Shown: positions 38,219 through 47,587 of the stretch, piece after piece
Layout of the letters: each line of letters begins with the position of its first letter
Numbering within the stretch: the first letter of the stretch is position 1
Assembly: GCF_900182605.1 (NCBI RefSeq)
Contig: NZ_FXTB01000001.1
Span: 992,001 to 1,056,000, forward strand
Source: Saccharicrinis carchari
GTDB lineage: Bacteria > Bacteroidota > Bacteroidia > Bacteroidales > Marinilabiliaceae
Direction of reading: 5' to 3'
Length of the DNA: 64,000 bases
Position numbers and translations under genes: made by a program
Notes under the pieces: model-generated
The model's database searches: none
What the model saw: the letters and a program-made list of their open reading frames with translations, nothing else
Told to the model about the DNA's origin: nothing

Positions 38219-38770
38219 CTAACTCTTACCTTCAATCCAATCCAATATTTCCTGGTCGTCGGGTTTGGTACGTGGCGATATCACCTTAACCAAATTACCC
38301 TGCTCATCAATCAGGTACTTCTGAAAATTCCATTGTACCTTGCTGTCTTTCACCCCATTTTTTTCTTTTTGGGTAAGCCATTGGTACAGCGGTGCCATAT
38401 CGTCGCCTTTAACCGATATCTTGGCCATCATGGGAAAGGTGACTCCGTAATTTAGCGTACAAAATTCTCTTATCTCTTCTGCCGTACCCGGCTCCTGTTT
38501 CAGAAAGTTATTAGCCGGAAACCCAACTATTACAAACTTGTTACCCCCGTACTTTTTATAAATGGCTTCCAACTGTTCATACTGCCCGGTCAACCCGCAT
38601 TTTGATGCCGTATTCACCACCATTACTTTTTTCCCTTTTAATGCAGCCAACGAAAAATCTGCTCCTTCCAGGGTTTTAACTTTAAAATCGTAAAAAGACT
38701 CTTGGGCATTTAAACCACCCATCAGTAATAACAAGGTGGCAGCAAAAAATATTGATTTAATAGTTTTCAT
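38219..38770 (-). CDS. Glutathione peroxidase-family thiol peroxidase, exported
   Basis: 183 residues from the ATG 38768-38770, which gives a clean signal peptide (MKTIKSIFFAATLLLLMGGL); the longer frame to 38845 adds an unlikely leader. Peroxidatic Cys58 lies in NTASKCGLTGQY; FPANNFLKQEPG with the glutamine region and WNFQKYLID with the tryptophan complete the catalytic set. As in most bacterial members it has cysteine, not selenocysteine, and probably uses thioredoxin. The periplasmic location suggests defence against outside peroxides. Confidence 0.93.
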   Translation of the reverse strand: MKTIKSIFFAATLLLLMGGLNAQESFYDFKVKTLEGADFSLAALKGKKVMVVNTASKCGLTGQYEQLEAIYKKYGGNKFVIVGFPANNFLKQEPGTAEEIREFCTLNYGVTFPMMAKISVKGDDMAPLYQWLTQKEKNGVKDSKVQWNFQKYLIDEQGNLVKVISPRTKPDDQEILDWIEGKS

Positions 38771-39288
38771 TTTTTCTGTTTTAATACAAATAATAAACCT
38801 AAAAACAGTAAAATTGTTTAACGTAAACAATAAAAAATACAACATTACATATCAGAAGTATCCCTCGTATGCAGCTAAAAATTCTATTTTAAGCAATCCG
38901 TTATTCAGGGCGTTCCCCTCCATTTAACACTGTTCTTTGCCTGTTGTTACTGTCCTCGGGTCGGGCTTTTCGCTCCTAGTCCTCGCTTGCTTCTGCCCAA
39001 GCCGATAGCCTACCCGATAGTTCCATCCTATTTTGTATTTACAGTTATCGCATCACCGTAGTTCGCTGTGGGCTATCCACTTCAATCCCTAACGCAAAAG
39101 CGGAAATTTTCCTGATGCGAATCTATACAGCAATATAAATCACAGCACCAGGAGTATTCCCGCCTTTTTTATGCCTCCACGAAATAGTTATTACGTTGGT
39201 ATCTATTGACAGAGCCGATAACGTCTATGTTGAAGGGCCTGACTCAGGCCCTGGGATACTAGGCGTAACTACGGTGGTATATTTTGTC
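38771..39288. other. 518-base gap between gpx and trpB
   Basis: No open frame stands out. Two imperfect copies of a GGGCTnTCCnCTnC-like sequence occur at about 38961-38988 and 39070-39097. A stem AGGGCCT-GACTC-AGGCCCT lies at 39234-39252, just after trpB. Confidence 0.45.
39234..39252 (-). terminator. Hairpin downstream of trpB
   Basis: A 7-bp G+C-rich stem with a 5-base loop 37 bases after the trpB stop. No T run follows on the minus strand, so termination is uncertain. Confidence 0.3.
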
Positions 39289-40518
39289 CTACAAGCCATA
39301 CGCCTTTCCGTATTTTTCCACAACAAAATCAATATCCTTATCGCCCCTACCCGACAGGTTAATCAATATGGTTTTATCCTTGCCTAATTGAGGTGCTATT
39401 TTTATGGCATACGCCACTGCGTGGGCACTCTCCAGCGCCGGAATAATCCCCTCGGTGCGCGACAAGGTAAAAAACGCATCAATGGTTTCCTTGTCGTTAA
39501 TACTTTCATACTTTACCCGCTCAATATCTTTCAGGTAACTGTGCTGCGGTCCAACGCCGGGATAATCGAGCCCACTGGCCACCGTGTTTACTGCTGCCGG
39601 CTCACCATTCTCGTCCTGCAACAGATAACATTTAAAACCGTGTATCATACCGGGCTTACCCAAAGTTAAGGTTGCGGCATGATTGCCCGTTTCAAAACTG
39701 GTTCCGGCAGGTTCAATGCCGTACATTTTCACCTCCTCATCATATAAAAATGCCGTAAACAAGCCAATTGCATTGGATCCACCACCTACACAGGCCACCA
39801 GATTATCGGGTAATTTACCTGTCATATCCATAAACTGCTCCCGGGCCTCCACACCCACAACTGATTGAAAATCACGCACCATCATAGGAAAAGGGTGTGG
39901 TCCTACCACCGATCCAATGGCATACAGTTGCGTAACGGGATCCTCCAAATATGCTTCAAAGGCGGCATCCACTGCTTCTTTCAAGGTCTTCAGTCCACTT
40001 GCTACCGGTACCACATTGGCTCCCAATATACGCATGCGCACCACGTTCAGGTATTCTTTTTTTATATCTACCTCTCCCATGTAAATATCACACTCCAAGC
40101 CCAACAAGGCAGCTGCGGTAGCCAAGGCCACACCATGCTGCCCGGCTCCTGTTTCGGCTATAATTTTTTTCTTACCCATTTTTTTGGCCAAAAGCGCTTC
40201 GCCCAGGCAATGGTTAATCTTGTGTGCCCCGGTATGGTTCAGGTCTTCGCGTTTCAAATAGATCTGCGCTCCGCCCAACTCATTGGATAAACGCTCGGCA
40301 TAAAAAATAGGCGACGGCCTGCCTGTATAATGCTTTTGTAAATCGGTCAACTCCTGAATAAACGATGGCTCATCTTTAATTTTAATATAGGCATCGGTAA
40401 TTTCCTGCATCAGGGGTTCCAACATTGGGGGCACAAAACGGCCACCAAATTCACCAAAAAAACCATTCTCATCGGGCATTACCGAATTCGCCATTAGGGA
40501 TTTATCAATTTTTTTCAT
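39289..40518 (-). CDS. trpB: Tryptophan synthase beta chain
   Basis: A 409-residue TrpB1-type enzyme joining indole and serine to make tryptophan. [18 protein letters not shown] starts the fold; the PLP lysine is Lys100 in [20 protein letters not shown] and the phosphate loop [10 protein letters not shown] follow. It is alone here: no trpA or other trp gene is in the window, so the alpha partner is elsewhere or the enzyme serves indole salvage. Start region [13 protein letters not shown] is slightly longer than usual. Confidence 0.95.
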   Translation of the reverse strand: MKKIDKSLMANSVMPDENGFFGEFGGRFVPPMLEPLMQEITDAYIKIKDEPSFIQELTDLQKHYTGRPSPIFYAERLSNELGGAQIYLKREDLNHTGAHKINHCLGEALLAKKMGKKKIIAETGAGQHGVALATAAALLGLECDIYMGEVDIKKEYLNVVRMRILGANVVPVASGLKTLKEAVDAAFEAYLEDPVTQLYAIGSVVGPHPFPMMVRDFQSVVGVEAREQFMDMTGKLPDNLVACVGGGSNAIGLFTAFLYDEEVKMYGIEPAGTSFETGNHAATLTLGKPGMIHGFKCYLLQDENGEPAAVNTVASGLDYPGVGPQHSYLKDIERVKYESINDKETIDAFFTLSRTEGIIPALESAHAVAYAIKIAPQLGKDKTILINLSGRGDKDIDFVVEKYGKAYGL

Positions 40519-41013
40519 AGTACGCTTTACTGCTATTTGCTATATTTGCTTAAATAAAAAACTGCCACAATAATAATTTAATAATTTTAGAGGACAAAAC
40601 ATACGATGCAGTTCACCGAGCCGCGAAAAATGCCTCCCTCCCGTCTGCTAAACATAAGCTGGCAAGATTAGTGGGAAGAAACATGCAAAGCAAGGTATTA
40701 TCAACACAAATTGTCCCAAACAACTGACTTTGCCCCTCGTTGTTTCATCATTTACTTCTATCTCATAATGCGGTTCTTTTTTTAAAAAATTAAAGTTCTA
40801 TTAAGTCGCTTGTCGGTAGGTCAGGAGTTAAGCCGAACTCTATTCAAAATAGAATCAATATATGAATAGTTAATATTAAACTACAATTATCTTCATTTAC
40901 TCAAATAAAATAAGAGGTATATAATATTAATGATTTGTACAAAAACAAATAATTGTAATTTGTAAAAAATGTAATCATGTACATTCATTAATTTCGCAAA
41001 TTAAATATACACC
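40519..41013. other. 495-base gap before the sensor kinase
   Basis: A+T-rich, no frame or RNA seen. A TAATTTCG near-match to the -7 element lies at 40989-40996, directly before the TTG start of the kinase. Confidence 0.4.
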
Positions 41014-42954
41014 TTGAATTTATCAGACCACAATTATAATCGCTATCTCAAACGGTGGAAAAGTCAATTTACCATTTATGCCGATTTGATGAAGGTAAGC
41101 CTGGCATTAGTTGCAGAAATTAAGCCAGGCGAACTAATTACCCTGGCATACACCTCATTAGCAGACAACACCATCTTTTTTAATAAAGACATTAGCCATA
41201 GTATTTGCAAAACAATTATAGACCGATGCGAGCCACAGCAGCATAGCAACTTGCAACTATCCGCAACTGCAGGCACACTGGAAGCCCGAGCCGGAATAAA
41301 ATTCTTTTATGGCGTACCTGTACTCAACGAAAAAGGTAAGGTGTTTGCCACACTCTGCACCTACTCTAAAGAGTTAAGCTATATGGAGGAAGAAAAACTA
41401 ATCCATATCAATACCATAAAATCACTCATTGAAGAAGACATATTTTATTCACACAAGGAATTATCTCCAACCATCAATCACCCGGCCGACCTGCCAAGTA
41501 ATGACCAGAAATTGCAACACTTCTTGCGCTTTTCGCCAGTAGGCATCTTTTATTACAACAAGCAACTTATTATTAGTGGCCTAAACGATAGATTTGCCGA
41601 AATGCTTAAAGTAAATGCAGCCACCATAGTGGGAATGGACATGCACGACATTTACGATAAAAGGGTGCTTCCCGCCATACTCAATGCCTTATTGGGCATT
41701 GAAAGCGAATATGAAGGCGAATACCATACTACATCCAGTAATACCAGTATCACTATTTTATTGAAAACGGCTCCGGTGTATGCAGGAGAAAAGATAGTTG
41801 GTGGCATAGGCGTGCTGCAAGATATATCCGTAAAGACCAACATAGCTAAAGCCTTGGCAAAAAGTGAAAACAAATATAGAGAACTGGTTGAAAAAATAAA
41901 CGATGTTATTTATTCCATCGACACCAATGGCATTTTCACCTACGTAAGCCCCGTTGCTAAGCTTTTAACAGGTTATACGCCCGAAGAACTAAGCGGTCAT
42001 GATCTTGCTGAATTTATACACAAGGATGACAACCTTATATATAACAATGCCATTAAAGAAGTAAAACTGGGTTCAACGATTCAGTCGGAAATAAGAATTA
42101 AAGGAAAAAGCGGATCTTATACCTGGATACGAAATTCGATGCGTCCCATCTATAACGAAAACGGTGCTTTTGCGGGTATACACGGCATAGCTCAGGATAT
42201 TGAACAAACAAAGCTTGCCGAAAGAGATCTGATTGCTGCAAAGGAAAAAGCAGAAGAAAGTGACCGCCTTAAGTCATCGTTTTTGGCCAACATGTCGCAC
42301 GAAATAAGGACGCCTATGAATGGTATCATCGGTTTTTCGGAGCTACTATCCTCAAAAACCATTAATCCAGCAGAACGCGAATACTACACCTCAATTATTG
42401 TAAAGAGCGGACATCAGTTACTGGATATCATTAACGACGTTCTGGAAATATCCAAAATAGAAACAGGACAGATCAATATTAACAACACAGATGTAAACAT
42501 CAATTATCTGATCGACGTGCTGTACTCCTTTTTCAGAAGAAAGGCGGAGGACAAAAACTTGCAATTGAACACTTTTAAAGCATCTGAACAAAGTGCGTTT
42601 TATATAACAACTGATGAGGGTAAACTAAGGCAGATTTTAAATAACCTGCTAAGTAATGCCATTAAATTTACGAAAGCCGGAATGGTATCCTTTGGCTATT
42701 ACTTTGCAGATGATAATTGCATTGTGTTTTACGTTGAAGACGAAGGAATAGGCATTGCTAAGGGTGAACAAATTAAAATTTTTGATCGTTTTACGCAGGC
42801 CAATGCAGAAATAATGAACCAACACGGCGGAACAGGTTTGGGTTTACCCATCTCCAAAAGTTTGGTTGAGCTATTGGGAGGTGAAATTTGGTTAGAATCG
42901 GAATTAAATAAAGGATCTAAGTTCTGCTTTTCGCTGCCCTGCAAAAAGTTATAA
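41014..42954 (+). CDS. Soluble GAF-PAS-PAS sensor histidine kinase
   Basis: 646 residues without membrane helices. Order: a GAF-like N-terminal domain (about 10-140), PAS (about 165-275), PAS with PAC (about 285-405), HisKA with His429 in NMSHEIRTPMNG, and a HATPase domain with NLLSNAIKFT, EDEGIGIA and GGTGLGLPISK. It senses a cytosolic signal and autophosphorylates. No response regulator or receiver domain is attached or nearby. The start is a TTG at 41014; the first ATG would remove part of the GAF domain. Confidence 0.9.
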   Translation: MNLSDHNYNRYLKRWKSQFTIYADLMKVSLALVAEIKPGELITLAYTSLADNTIFFNKDISHSICKTIIDRCEPQQHSNLQLSATAGTLEARAGIKFFYGVPVLNEKGKVFATLCTYSKELSYMEEEKLIHINTIKSLIEEDIFYSHKELSPTINHPADLPSNDQKLQHFLRFSPVGIFYYNKQLIISGLNDRFAEMLKVNAATIVGMDMHDIYDKRVLPAILNALLGIESEYEGEYHTTSSNTSITILLKTAPVYAGEKIVGGIGVLQDISVKTNIAKALAKSENKYRELVEKINDVIYSIDTNGIFTYVSPVAKLLTGYTPEELSGHDLAEFIHKDDNLIYNNAIKEVKLGSTIQSEIRIKGKSGSYTWIRNSMRPIYNENGAFAGIHGIAQDIEQTKLAERDLIAAKEKAEESDRLKSSFLANMSHEIRTPMNGIIGFSELLSSKTINPAEREYYTSIIVKSGHQLLDIINDVLEISKIETGQININNTDVNINYLIDVLYSFFRRKAEDKNLQLNTFKASEQSAFYITTDEGKLRQILNNLLSNAIKFTKAGMVSFGYYFADDNCIVFYVEDEGIGIAKGEQIKIFDRFTQANAEIMNQHGGTGLGLPISKSLVELLGGEIWLESELNKGSKFCFSLPCKKL

Positions 42955-42959
42955 ACAAT

Positions 42960-43577
42960 TTACAGGCTGCCAAGGTATTCGCATCTAACCGTTTCTACAT
43001 GCTGCAAGCGTGCAATCACTTTTTCCGTTTCTGATTGCCGCAAACTAATGGCAACAGAACATGCTAAACCAAATTGCTGATCGGTAATAACCAGATTCTC
43101 TTCTTTTACAATTTTCATAATATCGTTCATGGCCGCATAGGCAAAGTACACCTTATAATTATCGTTTACTGTACGTTCGATTACTATCGCGTTGTTTATG
43201 GCATCGGCAGTGGCTTCTTTATAGGCACGGATAAGACCGGGTACTCCTAATTTTGTACCACCAAAATAGCGTACCACAACAACCAATATGTTGCTTAGCT
43301 CGTTCGATCTAAGCTGACCCAGAATGGGCTTACCTGCGGTGCCCGAAGGCTCACCATCGTCGTTGGCTCTATACCGGGCTCCATCCGCTCCAAGCTGCCA
43401 GGCAAAACAATGATGACGGGCATTGTAATATTCCTCGCGCAAGTGGTGGATATGTTTTTTAATTTCTTCTTCTGAAAAAACCGGATATGCATACGACAGG
43501 AACTTACTACCCTTTTCTTTATACACTCCTTGCGAGGGTTTTTCAATCGTTTTATAGGAATCAATAATACCCGACAT
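42960..43577 (-). CDS. YigZ/IMPACT family protein
   Basis: 205 residues with the UPF0029 (IMPACT) domain: KGSKFLSYAYPV, ARHHCFAWQLG, NDDGEPSGTAGKPIL and VVVRYFGGTKLGVPGLIRAY are the family hallmarks. The C-terminal DUF1949 half (about 135-205) completes the usual length. Bacterial members are linked to translation control, but the function is not firmly known. Convergent with the kinase gene, with only 5 bases between. Confidence 0.93.
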   Translation of the reverse strand: MSGIIDSYKTIEKPSQGVYKEKGSKFLSYAYPVFSEEEIKKHIHHLREEYYNARHHCFAWQLGADGARYRANDDGEPSGTAGKPILGQLRSNELSNILVVVVRYFGGTKLGVPGLIRAYKEATADAINNAIVIERTVNDNYKVYFAYAAMNDIMKIVKEENLVITDQQFGLACSVAISLRQSETEKVIARLQHVETVRCEYLGSL

Positions 43578-43711
43578 AGATAAAAGAGACAGTTAGATTA
43601 TTAGACAACCTGCCTGCGGCAGACAGAGAGATGACCAGCTAAGAGACTTATTTGACGGTCTTAACTTTACAAAGCTACAAAAACATACGTACGATGGCTT
43701 AACATTTGCGC

Positions 43712-43749
43712 AAAAAAAAGGGCTGCCCCATTTTGGAACACCCCTTTTA
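43712..43749 (-). terminator. Terminator after the NigD-like gene
   Basis: On the minus strand AAAAGGGG-TGTTCC and GGGGCA-GCCCTTTT form a long stem with G-U pairs, followed by a T run, downstream of the 43841 stop. Confidence 0.7.
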
Positions 43750-43840
43750 ATAAATTGGATTATACTTATTTAATTTGCATTAGTGCAAGAAGCTCATTTT
43801 TTGAACGTAAACTGATGCCGACACACTTTTCAAGCCAAAA

Positions 43841-44542
43841 CTACTCTTGAATAGGGGCATAAATTAAATTAAAATCCCTTTGCTGCGAATCGCCACTATT
43901 AATGCGCAGTGTAAATTTCATTTTATTCTCGCTATCCAATTCCCCCCATTGCATTAAACCGGAAAGGTTATACGACTGATACGTCCTAACCATCTGACCA
44001 CTATTTCCCTCTTCCGGTTTTTTGTGTTTGAGCTCTAAAACTACAGGCTCATCATCTACCTGACTTTCGGGATCGTAACAAAGCGAGAATACATGATCGC
44101 CTTCCTGCTTTTTATAGAATACATTCAGGTTAAGGTAATCACCCACCGGTACGGGAGTATACTCAAGCTCTACGTAGCCATCGCCAATGGTATCTCTGCT
44201 TACGGCGTTTAATTCTACAATATCCGAATAATCAATAAACCATATTTTACCTAACACATTCACCAGGTATCTAACTGGAGCCTCTGTACCATAATCTTTT
44301 TCAACAGTAAACATAAACAAGACTCTGTCGTCACCTTCAAATTCAAGTTCCGAATCGTCAAAAGGCGCCAATTCCACTTTCATCCCTCCGTCTAAATCAA
44401 CATAATACTTCTCTCCCGTTTTGTTTAAAAAACCATATGCCGTGTAACGCATTGGAGTAGGTTCACTATCTTCGATACAGCCTACCCCCAATACCACCAT
44501 AAGCAATGCCAATGCAATCTGTTTTAGTTTAAAATACTTCAT
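43841..44542 (-). CDS. NigD-like lipoprotein
   Basis: 233 residues. The lipobox GVGC places lipid at Cys22. It is followed by an OB-like N-terminal half (GEKYYVDLDGGMKVELAP) and a beta-sandwich C-terminal half (DYLNLNVFYKKQEGDHVFSL), the layout of NigD-like proteins of Bacteroidales. NigD was named from a bacteriocin locus, but most homologues have no known role. No bacteriocin gene is seen here. Confidence 0.78.
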   Translation of the reverse strand: MKYFKLKQIALALLMVVLGVGCIEDSEPTPMRYTAYGFLNKTGEKYYVDLDGGMKVELAPFDDSELEFEGDDRVLFMFTVEKDYGTEAPVRYLVNVLGKIWFIDYSDIVELNAVSRDTIGDGYVELEYTPVPVGDYLNLNVFYKKQEGDHVFSLCYDPESQVDDEPVVLELKHKKPEEGNSGQMVRTYQSYNLSGLMQWGELDSENKMKFTLRINSGDSQQRDFNLIYAPIQE

Positions 44543-44777
44543 TCTTGTTTTTTTTTATCTGTTATACTTTAAAAAATTCTATTTACTGCGGTATGACTGA
44601 ATAAATACCAAATGGTTGCGTTAAAAATAAAAATTCGACTTATTTTTGGAATAGGAAACAAAACTCTGTAGAGTCGGTATGGACTATGGAGGGGGAGGCG
44701 TAGCCTCTCACACAGGCTTGTCGCTCATTGCTCTTCCACAGTTTTAACCCTTTGGTAAAGCCTTTATACTGAGCTGA
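44543..44777. other. Gap before the tolC relic
   Basis: 235 bases without a gene. 44714-44740 resembles the GGCTTTTCGCTC-like sequence seen at 38961. Confidence 0.35.
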
Positions 44778-45351
44778 GTGAGCTACGACAACAAGAAATT
44801 GAAGACTACTACAGAAGAGCTTAAGGCAGCACTTAAAAACCGGACAAAATTAAGCTATGTATCGGACAATGCGCCCGTGGGAAACCGTGAGATTGAAATT
44901 GAACTGAAGGAAAAAGCGTTGCGGCTCAGTGTTACCTACCACAAAGTGATTTTGCAGGTGTACTATACGTACTTTAGCAGCGAAGCCCAATATTTGCAAC
45001 ACGCACGCTAAAAAAAGCATATATAACTACTTTAAACGAACAGGAGTGTATACGCCAAATAAAATCGCTGTAAGAGCGCGATACGTCCAATGCCCATAGC
45101 GATTATAAAAAAAAGATTGTGGAACAACAGAGGCAGAGCCATGGCAAGCTGAACTTTATTTTGAGCAAACCAAAGAAATGTTTAAACTTGGCAGGTTAAC
45201 ATGCATCGAGTTTCGCATGGCTCAGCAAAACATGCTTAACGGGGCCAATAACTATAACGATGCTCGCTTTAACGCGAAGTTAGGCGGATATAATTTATTA
45301 GTCTCTTATACTAACAGTCCATTTTCAAGCTATGCAAAACAGTCGTTTTAA
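44778..45351 (+). pseudogene. Decayed TolC-family outer-membrane efflux gene
   Basis: Two disconnected coding pieces read as one TolC-type protein. The first (GTG 44778 to 45011, 77 codons) contains EIEIELKEKALRLSVTY and QVYYTYFSSEAQYLQHAR, as in the TolC hairpin. The second (45109-45351) reads LYFEQTKEMFKLGRL, then MAQQNMLNGANNYNDARFNA, a typical TolC C-terminal repeat. Between them are stops and a loss of much of the gene. The last codons overlap the start of the LytS-type kinase gene. No RND or ABC partner gene is left. Confidence 0.65.
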
Positions 45352-46375
45352 AATATTTCTGGTTCCGCTGGTGGTCATTTTAATCATCACCTCATCCATG
45401 TTGTTTATGCTGTTTTTTGGCCATAAAAATCTGGACGACCTCACCCCGTATATGCCATTGGGTAAAGTTACTTCCATCATTATTCAGGCATGCATCATTG
45501 TGGCGGTATTTTACTTTGTCGTTAGGTTTTTAAACAAAAAACTACCGTGGAACAAAAGATGGTTGCTCCGGCTTTTGCTCGATATAGCTTTGGTATTAGC
45601 AATGGCCTTTGCGGGAATATCCCTTTTGTTGTACATCGAAAGCAATCAGATATTCCCAATGGGAATGGGACAGGCGGAGAAGGAATTTATTTACTTTATT
45701 CCGATTCTGATGAATGCCTTATACCTTGTGATTATTGAGACGATGCTGGCCATTGATGAGCGGAACAAGCTGGTAGATAAGCTCAACAAAATGGAACAAC
45801 TGCACCTAAAAACAAAGTATGGTGCTCTAAAGGCACAGCTCGACCATCACTTTTTATTTAACAACCTAAGCGTGTTGTCTTCAATTATTTATGAGGATGT
45901 GGAGAAAGCGGACAAATTTATCCAACGGTTTTCGCAGATATATCGCTATGTACTAACGATGAACAAGAAGGATTTGGTTTTACTGAGTGACGAAATCAAT
46001 TTTATCAACAGCTATCTGGAGTTGTACAAATGTAGGTTTGAGGAGGGCTTTGATTACCAAATGAAAGTTGATGCAGATAAGCTTAGTATGCTCATTGCTC
46101 CGCTAACCCTTCAGGTATTGGTAGAAAACGCCATTAAACACAACGTGGTTTCGCGCTGCAGACCCCTTTGCATCAACATATTTAACTGTGAGAATACGCT
46201 TGTTGTAAAAAACAACCTTCAAAAAAGAGATGGCTCCGATATCGATTCTATGCTCACCGGACAAAACAATATCAACCAAAAATATGAATTGCTCAATTAT
46301 CCCCGCCCTAATATACATGATGATGGTGAGTTTTACGCAGTACACATCAATTTAATACCCCAAAATAATGGTTAA
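45332..46375 (+). CDS. LytS/YehU-type sensor histidine kinase
   Basis: 347 residues with four TM helices (about residues 7-28, 45-63, 75-100, 110-132), then a His_kinase (PF06580) domain with LKAQLDHHFLFNNLS, where His173 is the predicted phosphosite, and NAIKHN. The usual Pro before the His is replaced by His. The C-terminal glycine-rich ATP lid is weak (MLTGQNNINQKYELL). It is followed by its LytTR regulator with an 8-base overlap. It probably senses the envelope. Confidence 0.9.
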   Translation: MQNSRFKIFLVPLVVILIITSSMLFMLFFGHKNLDDLTPYMPLGKVTSIIIQACIIVAVFYFVVRFLNKKLPWNKRWLLRLLLDIALVLAMAFAGISLLLYIESNQIFPMGMGQAEKEFIYFIPILMNALYLVIIETMLAIDERNKLVDKLNKMEQLHLKTKYGALKAQLDHHFLFNNLSVLSSIIYEDVEKADKFIQRFSQIYRYVLTMNKKDLVLLSDEINFINSYLELYKCRFEEGFDYQMKVDADKLSMLIAPLTLQVLVENAIKHNVVSRCRPLCINIFNCENTLVVKNNLQKRDGSDIDSMLTGQNNINQKYELLNYPRPNIHDDGEFYAVHINLIPQNNG

Positions 46376-47138
46376 AGTAATTATTGTAGAAGATGAAATG
46401 CCCTCGGCACGCAAGTTAAATGCGCTTATTACTAGCATTGCATCCGACTTTGAAGTTATAGGTATTCTGGAATCGGTAAAGCAGACCGTAGATTTTTTAA
46501 GTAATAATACGGTCGACCTCATCTTTTTAGATATTCACCTGGCCGACGGAAACAGTTTCTCCATTTTTGAGCAGGTAAAGGTAGAAACGCCCATCATTTT
46601 TACCACCGCCTATAACCAGTATGCCATCGATGCATTTCAACAAGTCAGTGTAGATTACCTGCTCAAACCTTTTGAGAAGGAAAGATTGGCGCAGGCTATT
46701 GCTAAATTCCGGAAAGTTTATTTGTGCGAACAAGCACCACCTGCTGTAGATTACCAAGAGATAAACCGTATTGTTGTTGAATCGTTAAATAAAAAGAATT
46801 ATCAGGAGCGTTTTATGGTTTATTACAGGGATCAGATAAAAACCATCAACGTGGCAGATATCGCTTTTTTTCATGCCGAAAACAAAGCCATATTTATGAC
46901 AACACTGGATGGATATAGCTACGACATACCCAACACCCTGGAGCAACTGGAGGAAAAACTCGATCCCAAATGTTTTTTCAGAGCCAACCGAAAATGTATC
47001 GTTCAAATAAAGGCCGTAAAAAGCGCAGTTGTATACTCTAAAAGCAAGCTTAAACTTAACCTTGAGCCAAAACTTTCCTTCGAGGTAATCGTATCCACCG
47101 AAAAAACGCCACGCTTTAAGCAATGGTTGGGTAAATAG
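46368..47138 (+). CDS. LytTR-type response regulator
   Basis: 256 residues: a receiver domain (VIIVEDEMPSAR, phosphorylated Asp55 in FLDIHLADG, and KPFEKERL) and a LytTR DNA-binding domain from about residue 145 (FMVYYRDQIKTINVADIAFF, then RANRKCIVQ). LytTR regulators bind direct repeats as dimers. Its start overlaps the kinase by 8 bases, so they form one operon. Possible targets are the neighbouring FecR/TonB receptor genes or the lost efflux genes. Confidence 0.94.
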   Translation: MVKVIIVEDEMPSARKLNALITSIASDFEVIGILESVKQTVDFLSNNTVDLIFLDIHLADGNSFSIFEQVKVETPIIFTTAYNQYAIDAFQQVSVDYLLKPFEKERLAQAIAKFRKVYLCEQAPPAVDYQEINRIVVESLNKKNYQERFMVYYRDQIKTINVADIAFFHAENKAIFMTTLDGYSYDIPNTLEQLEEKLDPKCFFRANRKCIVQIKAVKSAVVYSKSKLKLNLEPKLSFEVIVSTEKTPRFKQWLGK

Positions 47139-47407
47139 ATGATTACTTGCCAACCGGCCATCAACGTACGCACACCGCTAAGTTTTCGTCCTGCTCCTAC
47201 CCTACACAGGCACTAATGCATCGCCTTACGGCTTAAAATATGATTGTGATGATTAAAGAAATTCCGTACTAACCTCATCCAATAAAGCAGATTGTAAAGT
47301 GTAAGCAATCAATTCATGTGAGGATTAGTGCTTTTTCTTTTTTTATTGCTACGTGCATTCGGTCTTTTAATTGTCACATTAAAACAATCAATACAAAAAA
47401 TAGTATT
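47139..47407. other. Gap after the LytTR regulator
   Basis: 269 bases with no recognised site. An in-frame extension of the small gene (from 47318) covers part of it but is unlikely to be translated. Confidence 0.35.
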
Positions 47408-47548
47408 ATGGAATTTCTATTACAACTTTTTGCCGAGCTCGTTAAAGGAAACGAAAATATATATGAAACAAAGGATGAATTGGAATTAGCTGAATTGGAG
47501 GAAAACCAAAGTGTAGAAAACATTTTTACCATGATGCATTTTCATTAA
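47408..47548 (+). CDS. Possible small acidic protein
   Basis: A 46-codon frame (MEFLLQLFAELVKGNENIYE...) that ends 18 bases before the FecR open frame. It is acidic and amphipathic at the N-terminus. I recognise no family. The usual place for an ECF sigma gene is here, but this is far too short to be one. It may be a real small protein or chance. Confidence 0.3.
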   Translation: MEFLLQLFAELVKGNENIYETKDELELAELEENQSVENIFTMMHFH

Positions 47549-47587
47549 ACCCAAACTGCAGCCACCGTGAATGACATTAACTATCAT

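Noticed and set aside
39196-39387. Plus-strand 63-codon frame at the end of trpB
   Set aside because: It overlaps the trpB 3' end and has no motif.
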